Shown here piece by piece: positions 55,878 to 64,000 of a stretch of 64,000 nucleotides of DNA. Below the pieces are notes generated by a model that saw only the letters and a program-made list of their open reading frames with translations, ran no database searches and was not told where the DNA came from. Every line of letters begins with the position of its first letter. Positions within the stretch are counted from its first letter, which is position 1. The translations under genes were made by a program, and so were the position numbers. Source of the stretch: an uncultured Pseudomonadota bacterium (GTDB taxonomy: Bacteria; Pseudomonadota; Gammaproteobacteria; Steroidobacterales; Woeseiaceae); NCBI GenBank assembly GCA_913055625.1, contig CAJXJW010000004.1, positions 1-64,000 of the forward strand. Reading direction: 5' to 3'.

Positions 55878-57395
55878 CTAGAATTCGAACTTGATGCCCT
55901 GGGCCAGCGGCAGGTCCGTGCCCCAGTTGATCGTGTTCGTCTGGCGGCGCATGTAGGCCTTCCAAGAATCGGAACCGGCCTCGCGGCCGCCGCCGGTTTC
56001 CTTCTCACCGCCGAAGGCACCGCCGATCTCCGCACCGGACGTGCCGATGTTGACGTTCGCGATGCCACAGTCGGAACCGCGTGCGGACAGGAAGGTTTCG
56101 GCGTGCTGCAGGTTGTCCGTAAAGATGGACGACGACAGGCCCTGAACGACGCCGTTCTGCATGGCGATGGCCTCGTCGAGCGTGTCGAACGGCACCAGGT
56201 AGAGGATCGGCCCGAACGTCTCCGTCTGGACGATCTCCCAGTTGTTCTGTGCGACTGCGATCGCCGGCGTGATGAAGTTGCCCGGGCCCTCGAGGCGCTC
56301 ACCACCGCAGAGGACGTCGCCGCCGGCCTTGCGAACGGCAGCGATGGCGGCTTCGACGCGTTCGATCGAGGACGCCTCTATCAGCGGGCCCATCAGCGTT
56401 TTCTCATCGAGCGGGTCGCCGATGCGCACCTGTCGGTACGCGTTCACGAGCGCATTCTTCAGGTCGTCGAAGCGCGAACGGTGCACGAGGACTCGGCGCG
56501 TCGAGGTACAGCGTTGCCCCGCCGTGCCGACGGAACCGAACACGATGGCCGGGACCGCCAGTTCCAGGTTCGCATACTCGTCGACGATGATCGCGTTGTT
56601 GCCGCCGAGTTCCAGCAGGCACTTGCCCATGCGGGCCGCGACGCGGGCGCCGACCTTCTTGCCAACCGCGCACGAGCCGGTAAATGAAACGAGGTCGATG
56701 CGGGTGTCGTCGACAAATTCCTGCGCAAGCGCATTGCTGCCGTCGTTGATCAGGGAGAACGCCGGCGGGAGATCCTCGCGCGCAAGCGCCTCGTTGATGA
56801 TTTTCTGCACCGCGACCCCGCAGAGCGGCGTCTTGGGCGACGGCTTCCAGATGTTCACGTTGCCGCAGATGGCCGCGATAAACGCGTTCCACGAGTACAC
56901 GGCTACCGGGAAGTTGAACGCCGAGATCGTGCCGACGATGCCGAGCGGGTGCCATTGCTCGTACATCCGGTGCAACGGGCGCTCCGAGTGCATCGTCTTG
57001 CCGTACAGCATCCGCGACTGGCCGACCGCGAAGTCGGCGATGTCGATCATCTCCTGGACCTCGCCGATGCCTTCCGCCCGGATCTTTCCCATTTCGAGCG
57101 TGACGAGGCTACCGAGCGCATCGCGGTGCCGGCGCAGCGCGTCGCCGATCAGGCGCACCGCGTTGCCGCGCACCGGCGCGGGAATCATGCGCCAATCGGC
57201 AAACGCATCACGCGCGGCGGCGACGACCTGCTCGTATTCCTCGGGCGTGGTCGATCGCACGCCGGCAATGCGCTCGCCGGTAGCCGGGTTGAAGGAATCG
57301 ATGACCGGCGCCTTGGCGTCTTCGAGGCTGCGGTCGCCGATCCAAGTGCCGGCGTTGACGTCGCCGAGCCCCAGGCTGTCGAGGAGCTTCTTCAT
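55878..57395 (-). CDS. alpha-aminoadipic semialdehyde dehydrogenase (ALDH7-like)
   Basis: This 505-residue aldehyde dehydrogenase resembles antiquitin/ALDH7: [45 protein letters not shown] (catalytic Glu) and [12 protein letters not shown] (catalytic Cys), with [20 protein letters not shown] near the C-terminus. With the saccharopine dehydrogenase gene, whose end overlaps its start by ATGA, it should oxidise aminoadipate semialdehyde to aminoadipate in lysine catabolism. The start matches the family; a longer open frame upstream is only antisense of neighbouring DNA. Confidence 0.93.
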   Translation of the reverse strand: MKKLLDSLGLGDVNAGTWIGDRSLEDAKAPVIDSFNPATGERIAGVRSTTPEEYEQVVAAARDAFADWRMIPAPVRGNAVRLIGDALRRHRDALGSLVTLEMGKIRAEGIGEVQEMIDIADFAVGQSRMLYGKTMHSERPLHRMYEQWHPLGIVGTISAFNFPVAVYSWNAFIAAICGNVNIWKPSPKTPLCGVAVQKIINEALAREDLPPAFSLINDGSNALAQEFVDDTRIDLVSFTGSCAVGKKVGARVAARMGKCLLELGGNNAIIVDEYANLELAVPAIVFGSVGTAGQRCTSTRRVLVHRSRFDDLKNALVNAYRQVRIGDPLDEKTLMGPLIEASSIERVEAAIAAVRKAGGDVLCGGERLEGPGNFITPAIAVAQNNWEIVQTETFGPILYLVPFDTLDEAIAMQNGVVQGLSSSIFTDNLQHAETFLSARGSDCGIANVNIGTSGAEIGGAFGGEKETGGGREAGSDSWKAYMRRQTNTINWGTDLPLAQGIKFEF

Positions 57396-58579
57396 GCCTG
57401 CGCCTCCCTGACGACCGTGCGCTTGCCGCTGCGCTGGTGTCCCGTCTGGCCGCGTGCCACGAGGCTCGCGGACTGAATGCTGGAACCGCCGTGGGCGTAG
57501 AACTGGCCGAAGCGGTTTGTGAGGATGTCGTCGAGGCGGAATTCCTCCTGCGCGACGAAACCCTTGAAGCGGCCCGGTGCGCCCAGCACGAGGTCGATGA
57601 CGCTGCAGATGCCCGCCGCCGTCGTGATCTGGATGGCGGACCACAGCCGGCCCGCGACGACCTGCGGGTAGACCTTGTTCACGTAGTTTTCCTCGCGGAA
57701 TTCGCCATCCTGCTCGCCGGTGACGGCGGCGTAGATGATGACGACGTCCTGCAGGGTCTGCGGCACGGAGTTCTCGAGGATGCGCTTCAGCGTATCGCGG
57801 TCGTGGTTGAGACGCAGCCCGTTCATCAGCAGGCGCATCTGTTCGCAGTGGCCCGGGTAGCGCATCGTCTTGTAGTTCATGCTGCTGACGCGACTGCCAT
57901 AGGTCTCGGACAGCGAACCCAGGCCACCGGACGTATTGAACGCTTCGTACAGTGTGCCGTCGATCTCGATTTCCTCGAGGCCCTCGAGCGGCAGCACGTC
58001 GACTTCCTTGCCGTCGACGATGGCGCGGCAAAGGTTTCCGTACTCGTTGATGACACCGTCGGTCGACCAGGTCAGCGAGTACTTCAGGACGTTATTCGGG
58101 TTCTGGGGCAGGGCGCCGACACGGAGTTTCACCGAGCGCAGGCTGTCGAAGTGCGTGATCAGCTCGTTCGCGGCAATGCTGATGAAGCCGGGCGCGAGCC
58201 CGCACTGCGGGGCGAACACCTGCTCGGCACCCTGTGCGATGTCGCGCACCGCCTTCGTGACTTCCACGTCTTCGGTCAGGTCGAAGTAGTGCAGGCCCGC
58301 GGCACGCGCGACCTCGGCGACGCCGACGTTGCAGAAATAGGGCAGGCCGGAGACGACGGCGATCGGCCGGTGCTTCGCGATGTGCGCCGCCAGCGCATCC
58401 TTGTCGGCCGCGTCCAGGTCATAGGCGCTGATGTTGTTGAGCGCGTGCGCGTCCGCCACTTCGGCCGCGGCGCCCGGGCGCGCATCGGCGAGCTGTACGT
58501 TGTAGTCGGCGCTCTCGGCGAGCAAGCCGGAAATCAGCGCGCCGATTTTTCCGGCGCCCAGAACCAGGATGTCCTGCAT
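57392..58579 (-). CDS. saccharopine dehydrogenase family protein
   Basis: This 395-residue protein has an N-terminal Rossmann fold ([17 protein letters not shown]), [20 protein letters not shown], and [16 protein letters not shown] typical of saccharopine dehydrogenases that release glutamate and aminoadipate semialdehyde. The next gene supplies the semialdehyde dehydrogenase, so together they probably degrade saccharopine to aminoadipate. The enzyme that makes saccharopine from lysine is not in the window. The start is at ATG 58579; a frame open to 59341 overlaps the DAHP synthase gene on the other strand. Confidence 0.88.
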   Translation of the reverse strand: MQDILVLGAGKIGALISGLLAESADYNVQLADARPGAAAEVADAHALNNISAYDLDAADKDALAAHIAKHRPIAVVSGLPYFCNVGVAEVARAAGLHYFDLTEDVEVTKAVRDIAQGAEQVFAPQCGLAPGFISIAANELITHFDSLRSVKLRVGALPQNPNNVLKYSLTWSTDGVINEYGNLCRAIVDGKEVDVLPLEGLEEIEIDGTLYEAFNTSGGLGSLSETYGSRVSSMNYKTMRYPGHCEQMRLLMNGLRLNHDRDTLKRILENSVPQTLQDVVIIYAAVTGEQDGEFREENYVNKVYPQVVAGRLWSAIQITTAAGICSVIDLVLGAPGRFKGFVAQEEFRLDDILTNRFGQFYAHGGSSIQSASLVARGQTGHQRSGKRTVVREAQA

Positions 58580-58804
58580 AAATGCTCCAGTGCGTGTCCT
58601 GCGCGGGTCGCGAGTGCGCGGCCGGCGGCCTGCTGACGGGCAGGCGAAAGGCGGCAATTGTGCCAAAAATTCACGAAAAAAGAACGGCCTGCAGCCGGGC
58701 GGCGAGTGCGCGTGCCGGACGCCCGGCGGCACCGCTGCAAGCCCCTGATTACACGAGAAACTTTTGCCCCGCCGTCGCGCGGCGTGGCATAGTTCGCCGC
58801 AACC

Positions 58805-58827
58805 GGGGCTCGCAAGGCCCCTTTTTT
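58805..58827 (+). terminator. attenuator-like hairpin and T-run before the DAHP synthase gene
   Basis: GGGGC (58805-58809) pairs with GCCCC (58817-58821) around a 7-base loop and is followed by TTTTTT at 58822-58827, the form of an intrinsic terminator. It lies about 30 bases before the gene's likely start. An upstream GCCCCG (58766-58771) is perfectly complementary to CGGGGC (58804-58809), so an alternative pairing could block the terminator. Confidence 0.5.
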
Positions 58828-58856
58828 GTCGAACGGTTTTCTTGACGAACCCACTG

Positions 58857-60218
58857 GTGACACCCGTGACCCGCAACATTCCCGCCACCGAATGGCACCC
58901 GGCCCGCTGGCAAGGCAAGGAAGCGCAGCAGCAACCGACGTACCCGGACCAGGCGGAACTCGACCGCACGGTGGCGGCGCTGTCGAAGCTGCCGCCCATC
59001 GTCACGTCCTGGGAGGTCGATGCGCTGAAAAGCCACATCGCCCGGGCGCAGCGGGGCGAAGCGTTCGTGCTCCAGGGCGGCGACTGCGCGGAGACGTTCG
59101 ACGAGTGCACGTCCGAGAACATCGTCGCGAAGCTGAAGATCCTGCTGCAGATGAGCCTCGTGCTGCTGTACGGGCTCAAGAAGCCGATCGTGCGCGTGGG
59201 CCGCATGGCCGGGCAGTACGCGAAGCCGCGTTCCGCGGACACCGAGACGCGCGACGGCACGACGCTGCCGAGCTTCCGCGGCGACCTCGTCAACCGCAGC
59301 GCATTCACGGAGGCCGACCGTGTGCCGGAACCGCAGCTCATCCTGCGTGGCTACGAGCGCGCCGCGCTCACGCTGAACTTCGTGCGGTCGCTGGTGGATG
59401 GCGGCTTCGCCGACCTGCATCACCCGGAATACTGGGATCTCGACTGGGTCGGCCATTCGCCGATGGCCGATGAGTACCGCGGCATCGTCGAGTCGATCTC
59501 CGGCTCGCTGGATTTCATGGAGACGATCCTGGGGCGCGAGCTGCACCATGCGCAGCGCGCGGACATTTACGCGGCTCACGAGGGCCTGCATCTCCTGTAC
59601 GAGCAGGCGCAGACACGCTACCTCGAACGCCGCGGCCGCTGGTACAACCTGACGACACACTTTCCGTGGATCGGCATGCGCACCGCGCAACTCGATGGCG
59701 CGCACGTCGAGTACTTCCGCGGCATTGCGAACCCGATGGGGATCAAGATCGGCCCGGGCATGACACGGGAGTGGCTCCAGGAGCTGATCCGCGTGCTCAA
59801 TCCGAACAACGAGCCCGGTCGCCTGACGCTGATTCACCGATTCGGCGCCAGGTCCGTCGAGCAGCACCTGCCGGAAATGATCGCCGCGGTGCGTGAGACC
59901 GGATCCCCGGTGCTTTGGGTTTGCGACCCGATGCACGGCAACACCGAGAGCACGGCGGACGGGGTCAAGACGCGTCGCTTCGACAACGTCGTGGCCGAAC
60001 TGGAGTCCGCGTTCCGCGTGCACGCGGAGCAGGGCAGCTACCTCGGCGGCGTGCACCTGGAGCTCACCGGCGAAGACGTTACCGAATGCACGGGCGGCGC
60101 CCGCGGCCTCACCGACAACGACCTGGCCCGCGCCTACAAGTCGACCGTCGACCCGCGCCTGAACTACGAACAGGCGATGGAAGTGGCCATGCGCATTGCC
60201 GGGTTGCGACGCGGCTGA
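58857..60218 (+). CDS. class II 3-deoxy-7-phosphoheptulonate (DAHP) synthase
   Basis: This enzyme condenses erythrose 4-phosphate and phosphoenolpyruvate in the first step of the shikimate pathway. The 453-residue product is the class II (plant/mycobacterial) type: LQGGDCAETFDEC, RVGRMAGQYAKPRS, NFVRSLVDGGFADLHHPEYW, RYLERRGRWYNLTTHFPWIG and VWVCDPMHGNT-type residues (LWVCDPMHGNTEST). The start is uncertain; GTG 58857 or 58866 gives the usual N-terminus ahead of WHPARWQGKEAQQQPTYPD. A start at 58764 would make codons of the terminator-like hairpin. Confidence 0.93.
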   Translation: MTPVTRNIPATEWHPARWQGKEAQQQPTYPDQAELDRTVAALSKLPPIVTSWEVDALKSHIARAQRGEAFVLQGGDCAETFDECTSENIVAKLKILLQMSLVLLYGLKKPIVRVGRMAGQYAKPRSADTETRDGTTLPSFRGDLVNRSAFTEADRVPEPQLILRGYERAALTLNFVRSLVDGGFADLHHPEYWDLDWVGHSPMADEYRGIVESISGSLDFMETILGRELHHAQRADIYAAHEGLHLLYEQAQTRYLERRGRWYNLTTHFPWIGMRTAQLDGAHVEYFRGIANPMGIKIGPGMTREWLQELIRVLNPNNEPGRLTLIHRFGARSVEQHLPEMIAAVRETGSPVLWVCDPMHGNTESTADGVKTRRFDNVVAELESAFRVHAEQGSYLGGVHLELTGEDVTECTGGARGLTDNDLARAYKSTVDPRLNYEQAMEVAMRIAGLRRG

Positions 60219-60230
60219 TTCAGCGCAGCA

Positions 60231-60812
60231 CTACGGCCCGCCGCGCTGCCGCGTGAGCGCGCGCCACGCGTCGTCGGTCGGCACGGAGCGGTACCGGCCC
60301 GGCGCGAGCCCGTCCAGCGACCACGGACCGATGGCGCTTCGTATCAGCCTGAGCGTGGGCAGTCCCACGGCCGCCGTCATGCGCCGCACCTGGCGGTTGC
60401 GGCCCTCCAGCAGCCGGACTTCGATCCAGCTGTCGGGAACGCTGGCCCGGTAGCGGATCGGCGGGTCCCGCTCCCAGAGGCCGGGTGGCGCATCGATCGG
60501 CCGCGCGGCCAGGGCGCGGGCGCGCCCGTCCTTGAGGCGCACGCCGAGTTCCAGCTTTGCGAGCCGGTCGGCATCAGCAACCCCCTCCACCTGGGCCCAG
60601 TACGTTTTGACCACCTTGGACCGCGGCTGGCTGATGCGCGCCTGGAGGCGCCCGTCATCCGTCAGCAGCAGGAGCCCCTCACTGTCGTAGTCGAGTCGGC
60701 CCGCCGGGTAGACCGACGGCACGTCGACGTAGTCCGCGAGCGTCGCGCGCGAGCCATCGCCCGAGAACTGGGACATCACGCGGAACGGCTTGTTGAGCAG
60801 AATCAGGGGCAT
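60231..60812 (-). CDS. rluE: 23S rRNA pseudouridine(2457) synthase RluE-like
   Basis: This 193-residue RsuA-family pseudouridine synthase has the catalytic motif [17 protein letters not shown] (catalytic Asp), the N-terminal LLNKPF, and [20 protein letters not shown]. The absence of an S4 domain and the short length match RluE. The start is at ATG 60812. It is divergent from icd and converges on the DAHP synthase gene. Confidence 0.88.
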   Translation of the reverse strand: MPLILLNKPFRVMSQFSGDGSRATLADYVDVPSVYPAGRLDYDSEGLLLLTDDGRLQARISQPRSKVVKTYWAQVEGVADADRLAKLELGVRLKDGRARALAARPIDAPPGLWERDPPIRYRASVPDSWIEVRLLEGRNRQVRRMTAAVGLPTLRLIRSAIGPWSLDGLAPGRYRSVPTDDAWRALTRQRGGP

Positions 60813-60918
60813 GGCGCATTGTAAGCCGCCATTTTGTCGGCCGTCGCAGGATCGGTACAATGCACGCCCCCGAGCGCCGCCCGCGCGGCGGCGCCTCCAA
60901 CGGTCCCCGAGAAAACGA

Positions 60919-62259
60919 ATGCAATACGATCACATCGACGTGCCGGCTGACGGCACGGCCATCACCGCCAATACCGACCACTCGCTGAATGTGCCGGACA
61001 AGCCGATCATCCCGTTCATCGAGGGGGACGGTATCGGCATCGACGTCACGCCCGTGATGCTGGACGTCGTGAACGCGGCGGTCCAAAAAGCGTACGGCGA
61101 TGCGCGGCGCATCTGCTGGATGCAGGTGTATGCCGGCGCGAAGGCCAACGAGGTCTACGGCGGCGACACGTTCCTGCCGGACGAGACACTGGACGCGTTT
61201 CGCCGCTACATCGTCTCGATCAAGGGGCCGCTGGCCACGCCCACCGGCGGCGGCATCCGCTCGCTGAACGTCGCGATACGGCAGACGCTGGACCTGTACG
61301 CGTGCGTGCGCCCGATCCGCTACTTCCCCGGCGTGCAGACGCCGATGCGTGACTCGGAACTCGTCAACATGACGGTGTTCCGCGAGAACACCGAGGACAT
61401 CTACGCCGGCATCGAGTACCCGACCGGCTCGCCGGAAGTGAAGAAGCTGATCCACTTCCTGCAGACCGAGCTTGGCGTGAAGAAGATCCGTTTCCCCGAG
61501 AGCTCCGGCATCGGCATCAAGCCGGTGTCCCGCGAGGGCTCCGAGCGCCTGATTCGCAAGGCGTTGCAGCACTGCGTGGACCACGACCTGCAGTCGGTCA
61601 CGCTCGTGCACAAGGGGAACATCATGAAGTTCACCGAGGGCGCGTTCTGCAACTGGGGCTACGCACTCGCGAAGACCGAATTCGGCGCGGTCGAGAAGGA
61701 CGGCGGACCCTGGCTCAGCTTCGCGAACCCGAAGACCGGCAACGAGATCATCGTCAAGGACGTCATCGCCGACAACTTCCTGCAGCAGATCCTGATGCGG
61801 CCGGAAGAATACGACGTGATCGCGACCCTGAACCTGAACGGCGACTACATCTCCGACGCGCTCGCGGCGCAGGTCGGCGGCATCGGCATCGCGCCGGGCG
61901 CGAACATTGGTGACGCCGTCGCCGTGTTCGAGGCGACGCATGGCACGGCCCCGGGCTTCGCCGGGAAAGACCGCGTGAACCCCGGTTCGCTGATCCTGTC
62001 GTCCGCGATGATGCTCGAGTACCTCGGCTGGACCGAGGCGTCCGCGCTGATCATGAAGGGCGTGGCGAACACGATCGCCGGCGGCGAGCTGACGTTTGAC
62101 CTGGCGCGCCTGCGCGAGGCGATTCACCAGCCGAAGCGCAAGGAACGTCCGCACGGCAAGCAGGACGTCGAGCGCGAGCTTGCGCACCTCGTGCCCGGCG
62201 CGAAGCTCGTCGGCACGCGCGGCTTCGGGGACGCGGTCATTCGCCACATGGACGACTGA
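60919..62259 (+). CDS. icd: isocitrate dehydrogenase (probably NADP-dependent)
   Basis: Icd converts isocitrate to 2-oxoglutarate. The 446-residue protein shows [15 protein letters not shown], the substrate loop [13 protein letters not shown] with the phosphorylatable serine of E. coli Icd, [15 protein letters not shown], and [17 protein letters not shown]. It is about 30 residues longer than E. coli Icd; a basic insertion ([20 protein letters not shown]) lies near the C-terminus before [15 protein letters not shown]. The cofactor-site residues differ from E. coli at several positions. Start is ATG 60919. Confidence 0.93.
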   Translation: MQYDHIDVPADGTAITANTDHSLNVPDKPIIPFIEGDGIGIDVTPVMLDVVNAAVQKAYGDARRICWMQVYAGAKANEVYGGDTFLPDETLDAFRRYIVSIKGPLATPTGGGIRSLNVAIRQTLDLYACVRPIRYFPGVQTPMRDSELVNMTVFRENTEDIYAGIEYPTGSPEVKKLIHFLQTELGVKKIRFPESSGIGIKPVSREGSERLIRKALQHCVDHDLQSVTLVHKGNIMKFTEGAFCNWGYALAKTEFGAVEKDGGPWLSFANPKTGNEIIVKDVIADNFLQQILMRPEEYDVIATLNLNGDYISDALAAQVGGIGIAPGANIGDAVAVFEATHGTAPGFAGKDRVNPGSLILSSAMMLEYLGWTEASALIMKGVANTIAGGELTFDLARLREAIHQPKRKERPHGKQDVERELAHLVPGAKLVGTRGFGDAVIRHMDD

Positions 62260-62263
62260 GGCC

Positions 62264-62902
62264 TTGCCGGACGCGCGCGTATTCGACGCGGGCTGCCGGG
62301 ACTGCCCGCGGCTCGCGACGTTCCTCGACGACGTACAGGGGCGCTACCCGGACTACTACTGCCGGCCGGTTCCCCCGTTCGGCGATGCCGACGCGCGTTT
62401 CCTGGTCGTTGGCCTCGCGCCCGGGATGCACGGCGCGAACCGCACGGGCCGCCCGTTCACGGGCGACCATGCGGGCATCCTGTTGTACCGCATGCTGCAC
62501 GAGTACGGCTTCAGCAGCGCACCCGAGTCCGTCGCGCCGGATGACGGCCTGGAGCTCACGGGCGGCCGCATCACGAACGCGGTGAAGTGCCTGCCGCCCG
62601 ACAACAAGCCGGTCGGTGCCGAAATCAACACCTGCAATCGCTTTCTCGCGGCCGAGCTGGCCACGCTGCCGGCCGGGGCGGTCGTGCTCGCGCTGGGTGG
62701 CATCGCGCACCGCGCTATTATCAAGGCGGTTGGCGGGCGCCAGGCGGATTTCAAATTCGCGCACGGGGCCGTTCACGCGCTATCCGGTTTCCGGCTGCTC
62801 GACTCCTATCACTGCAGCCGCTACAACACGAATACGGGGCGCCTGACCGAGGCGATGTTCGCCGAAGTCTTCGACCAGGCCCGCCTGATGCTGGAGCCGT
62901 GA
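62264..62902 (+). CDS. uracil-DNA glycosylase, family 5 (UDGb) type
   Basis: This 212-residue protein has the family 5 motif VGLAPGMHGANRTGRPFTGD and the late HCSRYN motif (SYHCSRYNTNTGRL), with cysteines in AGCRDC, NAVKCLPPDN and TCNRF that fit an iron-sulfur cluster. Family 5 enzymes remove uracil and other deaminated bases and lack the polar catalytic residue of family 1. The TTG at 62264, five bases after the icd stop, is the best start; no ATG or GTG lies closer. Its stop overlaps the uvrC start by GTGA. Confidence 0.85.
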   Translation: MPDARVFDAGCRDCPRLATFLDDVQGRYPDYYCRPVPPFGDADARFLVVGLAPGMHGANRTGRPFTGDHAGILLYRMLHEYGFSSAPESVAPDDGLELTGGRITNAVKCLPPDNKPVGAEINTCNRFLAAELATLPAGAVVLALGGIAHRAIIKAVGGRQADFKFAHGAVHALSGFRLLDSYHCSRYNTNTGRLTEAMFAEVFDQARLMLEP

Positions 62903-64000
62903 GCGACCGACCGACCTTCGATGCGAAAGACTTCCTGCGCCGGCTGACGCACCGCCCGGGCGTCTACCGCATGCTGAATGCCGCGCACGAGATCATCTAC
63001 GTCGGCAAGGCGCGCGACCTGCGCAAGCGCGTATCGAGCTATTTCACGCGCTCGCAGCAGGCACCGAAGACGGCGGTGATGCTCGCACAGGTGGCCAACG
63101 TCGAGGTCACGGTGACGAACACCGAGGCCGAAGCCCTGCTGCTCGAGAACTCGCTGATCAAGCAGCACCGGCCACGGTTCAACATCCTGCTGCGGGACGA
63201 CAAGAGCTACCCCTATATTTACGCGTCGACCGATCACGCGTTTCCGCGGCTGCGCTTCCATCGCGGACCACGCAAGGGGCCCGGCCGGTACTTCGGGCCG
63301 TACCCGGGGACGACGGCGGTCCGGCAGACGCTGAACGAGCTGCAGAAACTGTTCCTCATCCGCCCGTGCAAGGACAGCTTTTTCCGCAATCGCTCGCGAC
63401 CGTGCCTGCAGTACCAGATCAAGCGCTGCACTGCGCCCTGCGTGGGCCTGATCAGTGAAGAGGACTACGCGCAGGACTTCCAGGCGGCGCTGCAGTTCCT
63501 CGAGGGCCGCAGCGCGGACGTGATCGACCGGTTCGTCAGGCGCATGGAGGCGGCTTCGGCCGACCAGGCTTACGAGCAGGCGGCGCGCTACCGCGACCAG
63601 ATCGCGAAACTGAAGGAGGTGGCGGCGCGCCAGCTCGTGTCGCGCGACCGCGGCCAGGACCTGGACGTGCTCGGCTTCGCGGGCAACGGCGCCGTCACCT
63701 GTATCACGGTGCTGTTCGTGCGCAATGGCACCGTCATGGGCAGTCGGGACTATTTCCCGCGGACGGCCGGCGAGCGGGAGCCGGCCGACATCCTGAACAG
63801 CTTCGTCGCCCAGTACTACCTCGGGCGCGATGCGCCGAACGAGATCGTCGTCGGCTTCGAGATCGAGGACGCGGAACTCCTGTCCGCGACGCTGAGCGAG
63901 AAGAACGGCCGGAAGGTCGAGGTGCGTCATCGCGTGCGCGGCGACCGGCAGCGCTGGCGCGCGCTCGCCGACACGAACGCCGAGAACGGGCTGAACGTGC
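62899..64000 (+). CDS. uvrC: excinuclease ABC subunit UvrC, 5' part
   Basis: UvrC makes both incisions of nucleotide excision repair. The frame starts with GTG 62899 and runs off the right edge, covering 367 residues of an expected 600 or so. It shows the GIY-YIG nuclease domain (GVYRMLNAAHEIIYVGKARDL), NEAEALLLENSLIK-like residues (TEAEALLLENSLIKQHRPRF), DDKSYPYI, four cysteines (RPCKDSF, RPCLQY, RCTAPC), and a UvrB-binding UVR segment near YEQAARYRDQIAKLKEV. It overlaps the uracil-DNA glycosylase gene by GTGA, forming a DNA repair pair. Confidence 0.95.
   Translation, partial: MSDRPTFDAKDFLRRLTHRPGVYRMLNAAHEIIYVGKARDLRKRVSSYFTRSQQAPKTAVMLAQVANVEVTVTNTEAEALLLENSLIKQHRPRFNILLRDDKSYPYIYASTDHAFPRLRFHRGPRKGPGRYFGPYPGTTAVRQTLNELQKLFLIRPCKDSFFRNRSRPCLQYQIKRCTAPCVGLISEEDYAQDFQAALQFLEGRSADVIDRFVRRMEAASADQAYEQAARYRDQIAKLKEVAARQLVSRDRGQDLDVLGFAGNGAVTCITVLFVRNGTVMGSRDYFPRTAGEREPADILNSFVAQYYLGRDAPNEIVVGFEIEDAELLSATLSEKNGRKVEVRHRVRGDRQRWRALADTNAENGLNV

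Overview
The window is GC-rich, densely packed chromosomal DNA from a gammaproteobacterium. It carries the class-typical yebC-ruvCAB-ybgC-tolQRAB-pal-cpoB-tRNA-Lys cluster, a nudJ/mnmA/purB neighbourhood, thrABC, sucAB-lpdA, relA, acnA, fumC, icd and uvrC. GC-rich codon use, an AlkB-type hydroxylase, saccharopine-route lysine catabolism and a class II DAHP synthase suggest an environmental, probably marine, heterotroph outside the Enterobacterales, perhaps in the Woeseiaceae/Chromatiales/Xanthomonadales area. That placement is inference. There is no phage, integrase, transposase gene or CRISPR array.

Layout: 0-3.5 kb holds accessory membrane and redox genes (CPBP protease, AlkB-like hydroxylase, lipoprotein cytochrome c, DUF5658 protein). 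3.6-10 kb holds the 2-oxoglutarate dehydrogenase operon and rlmJ. 10-13.4 kb holds an exported short-chain dehydrogenase, a DUF222-HNH endonuclease gene riddled with a 20-bp palindrome, and a membrane-anchored unknown. 13.4-18.6 kb holds an AGCS symporter, an NfeD/SPFH pair and relA. 18.7-27 kb is yebC-ruv-tol-pal and tRNA-Lys. 27-32.4 kb is thrABC and a NERD protein. 32.4-36.7 kb holds tatD, an ABC-2 exporter, a beta-helix-like repeat protein and a YgjP-type metallopeptidase. 36.7-39.5 kb is a less GC-rich islet of small membrane or exported proteins and repeats. 39.5-49.9 kb is DUF2333, acnA, mnmA, nudJ, a PLD-like protein, purB, fumC, a CoA pyrophosphatase and mazG. 50-55.4 kb is an envelope/PhoPQ-like locus followed by a second SPFH/NfeD pair. 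55.4-64 kb is a half-length asparaginase, a lysine-degradation pair, DAHP synthase, rluE, icd, a family 5 uracil-DNA glycosylase and the start of uvrC.

The most unusual signal is a near-palindrome, GACGTTTCCGCGGTAACGTC, present in seven recognisable copies. Five lie inside the coding sequence of the DUF222-HNH endonuclease, four of them read in frame as VTAE(T/M). The other two lie 25-28 kb away around the small-gene islet, one of them next to a hairpin and a REP-like element. A mobile or convertible repeat connected with the HNH protein is the hypothesis most worth testing. Other points of interest are an attenuator-like leader before the DAHP synthase gene, an unusual isocitrate dehydrogenase, an exported SDR, and many convergent gene pairs separated by only a few bases.
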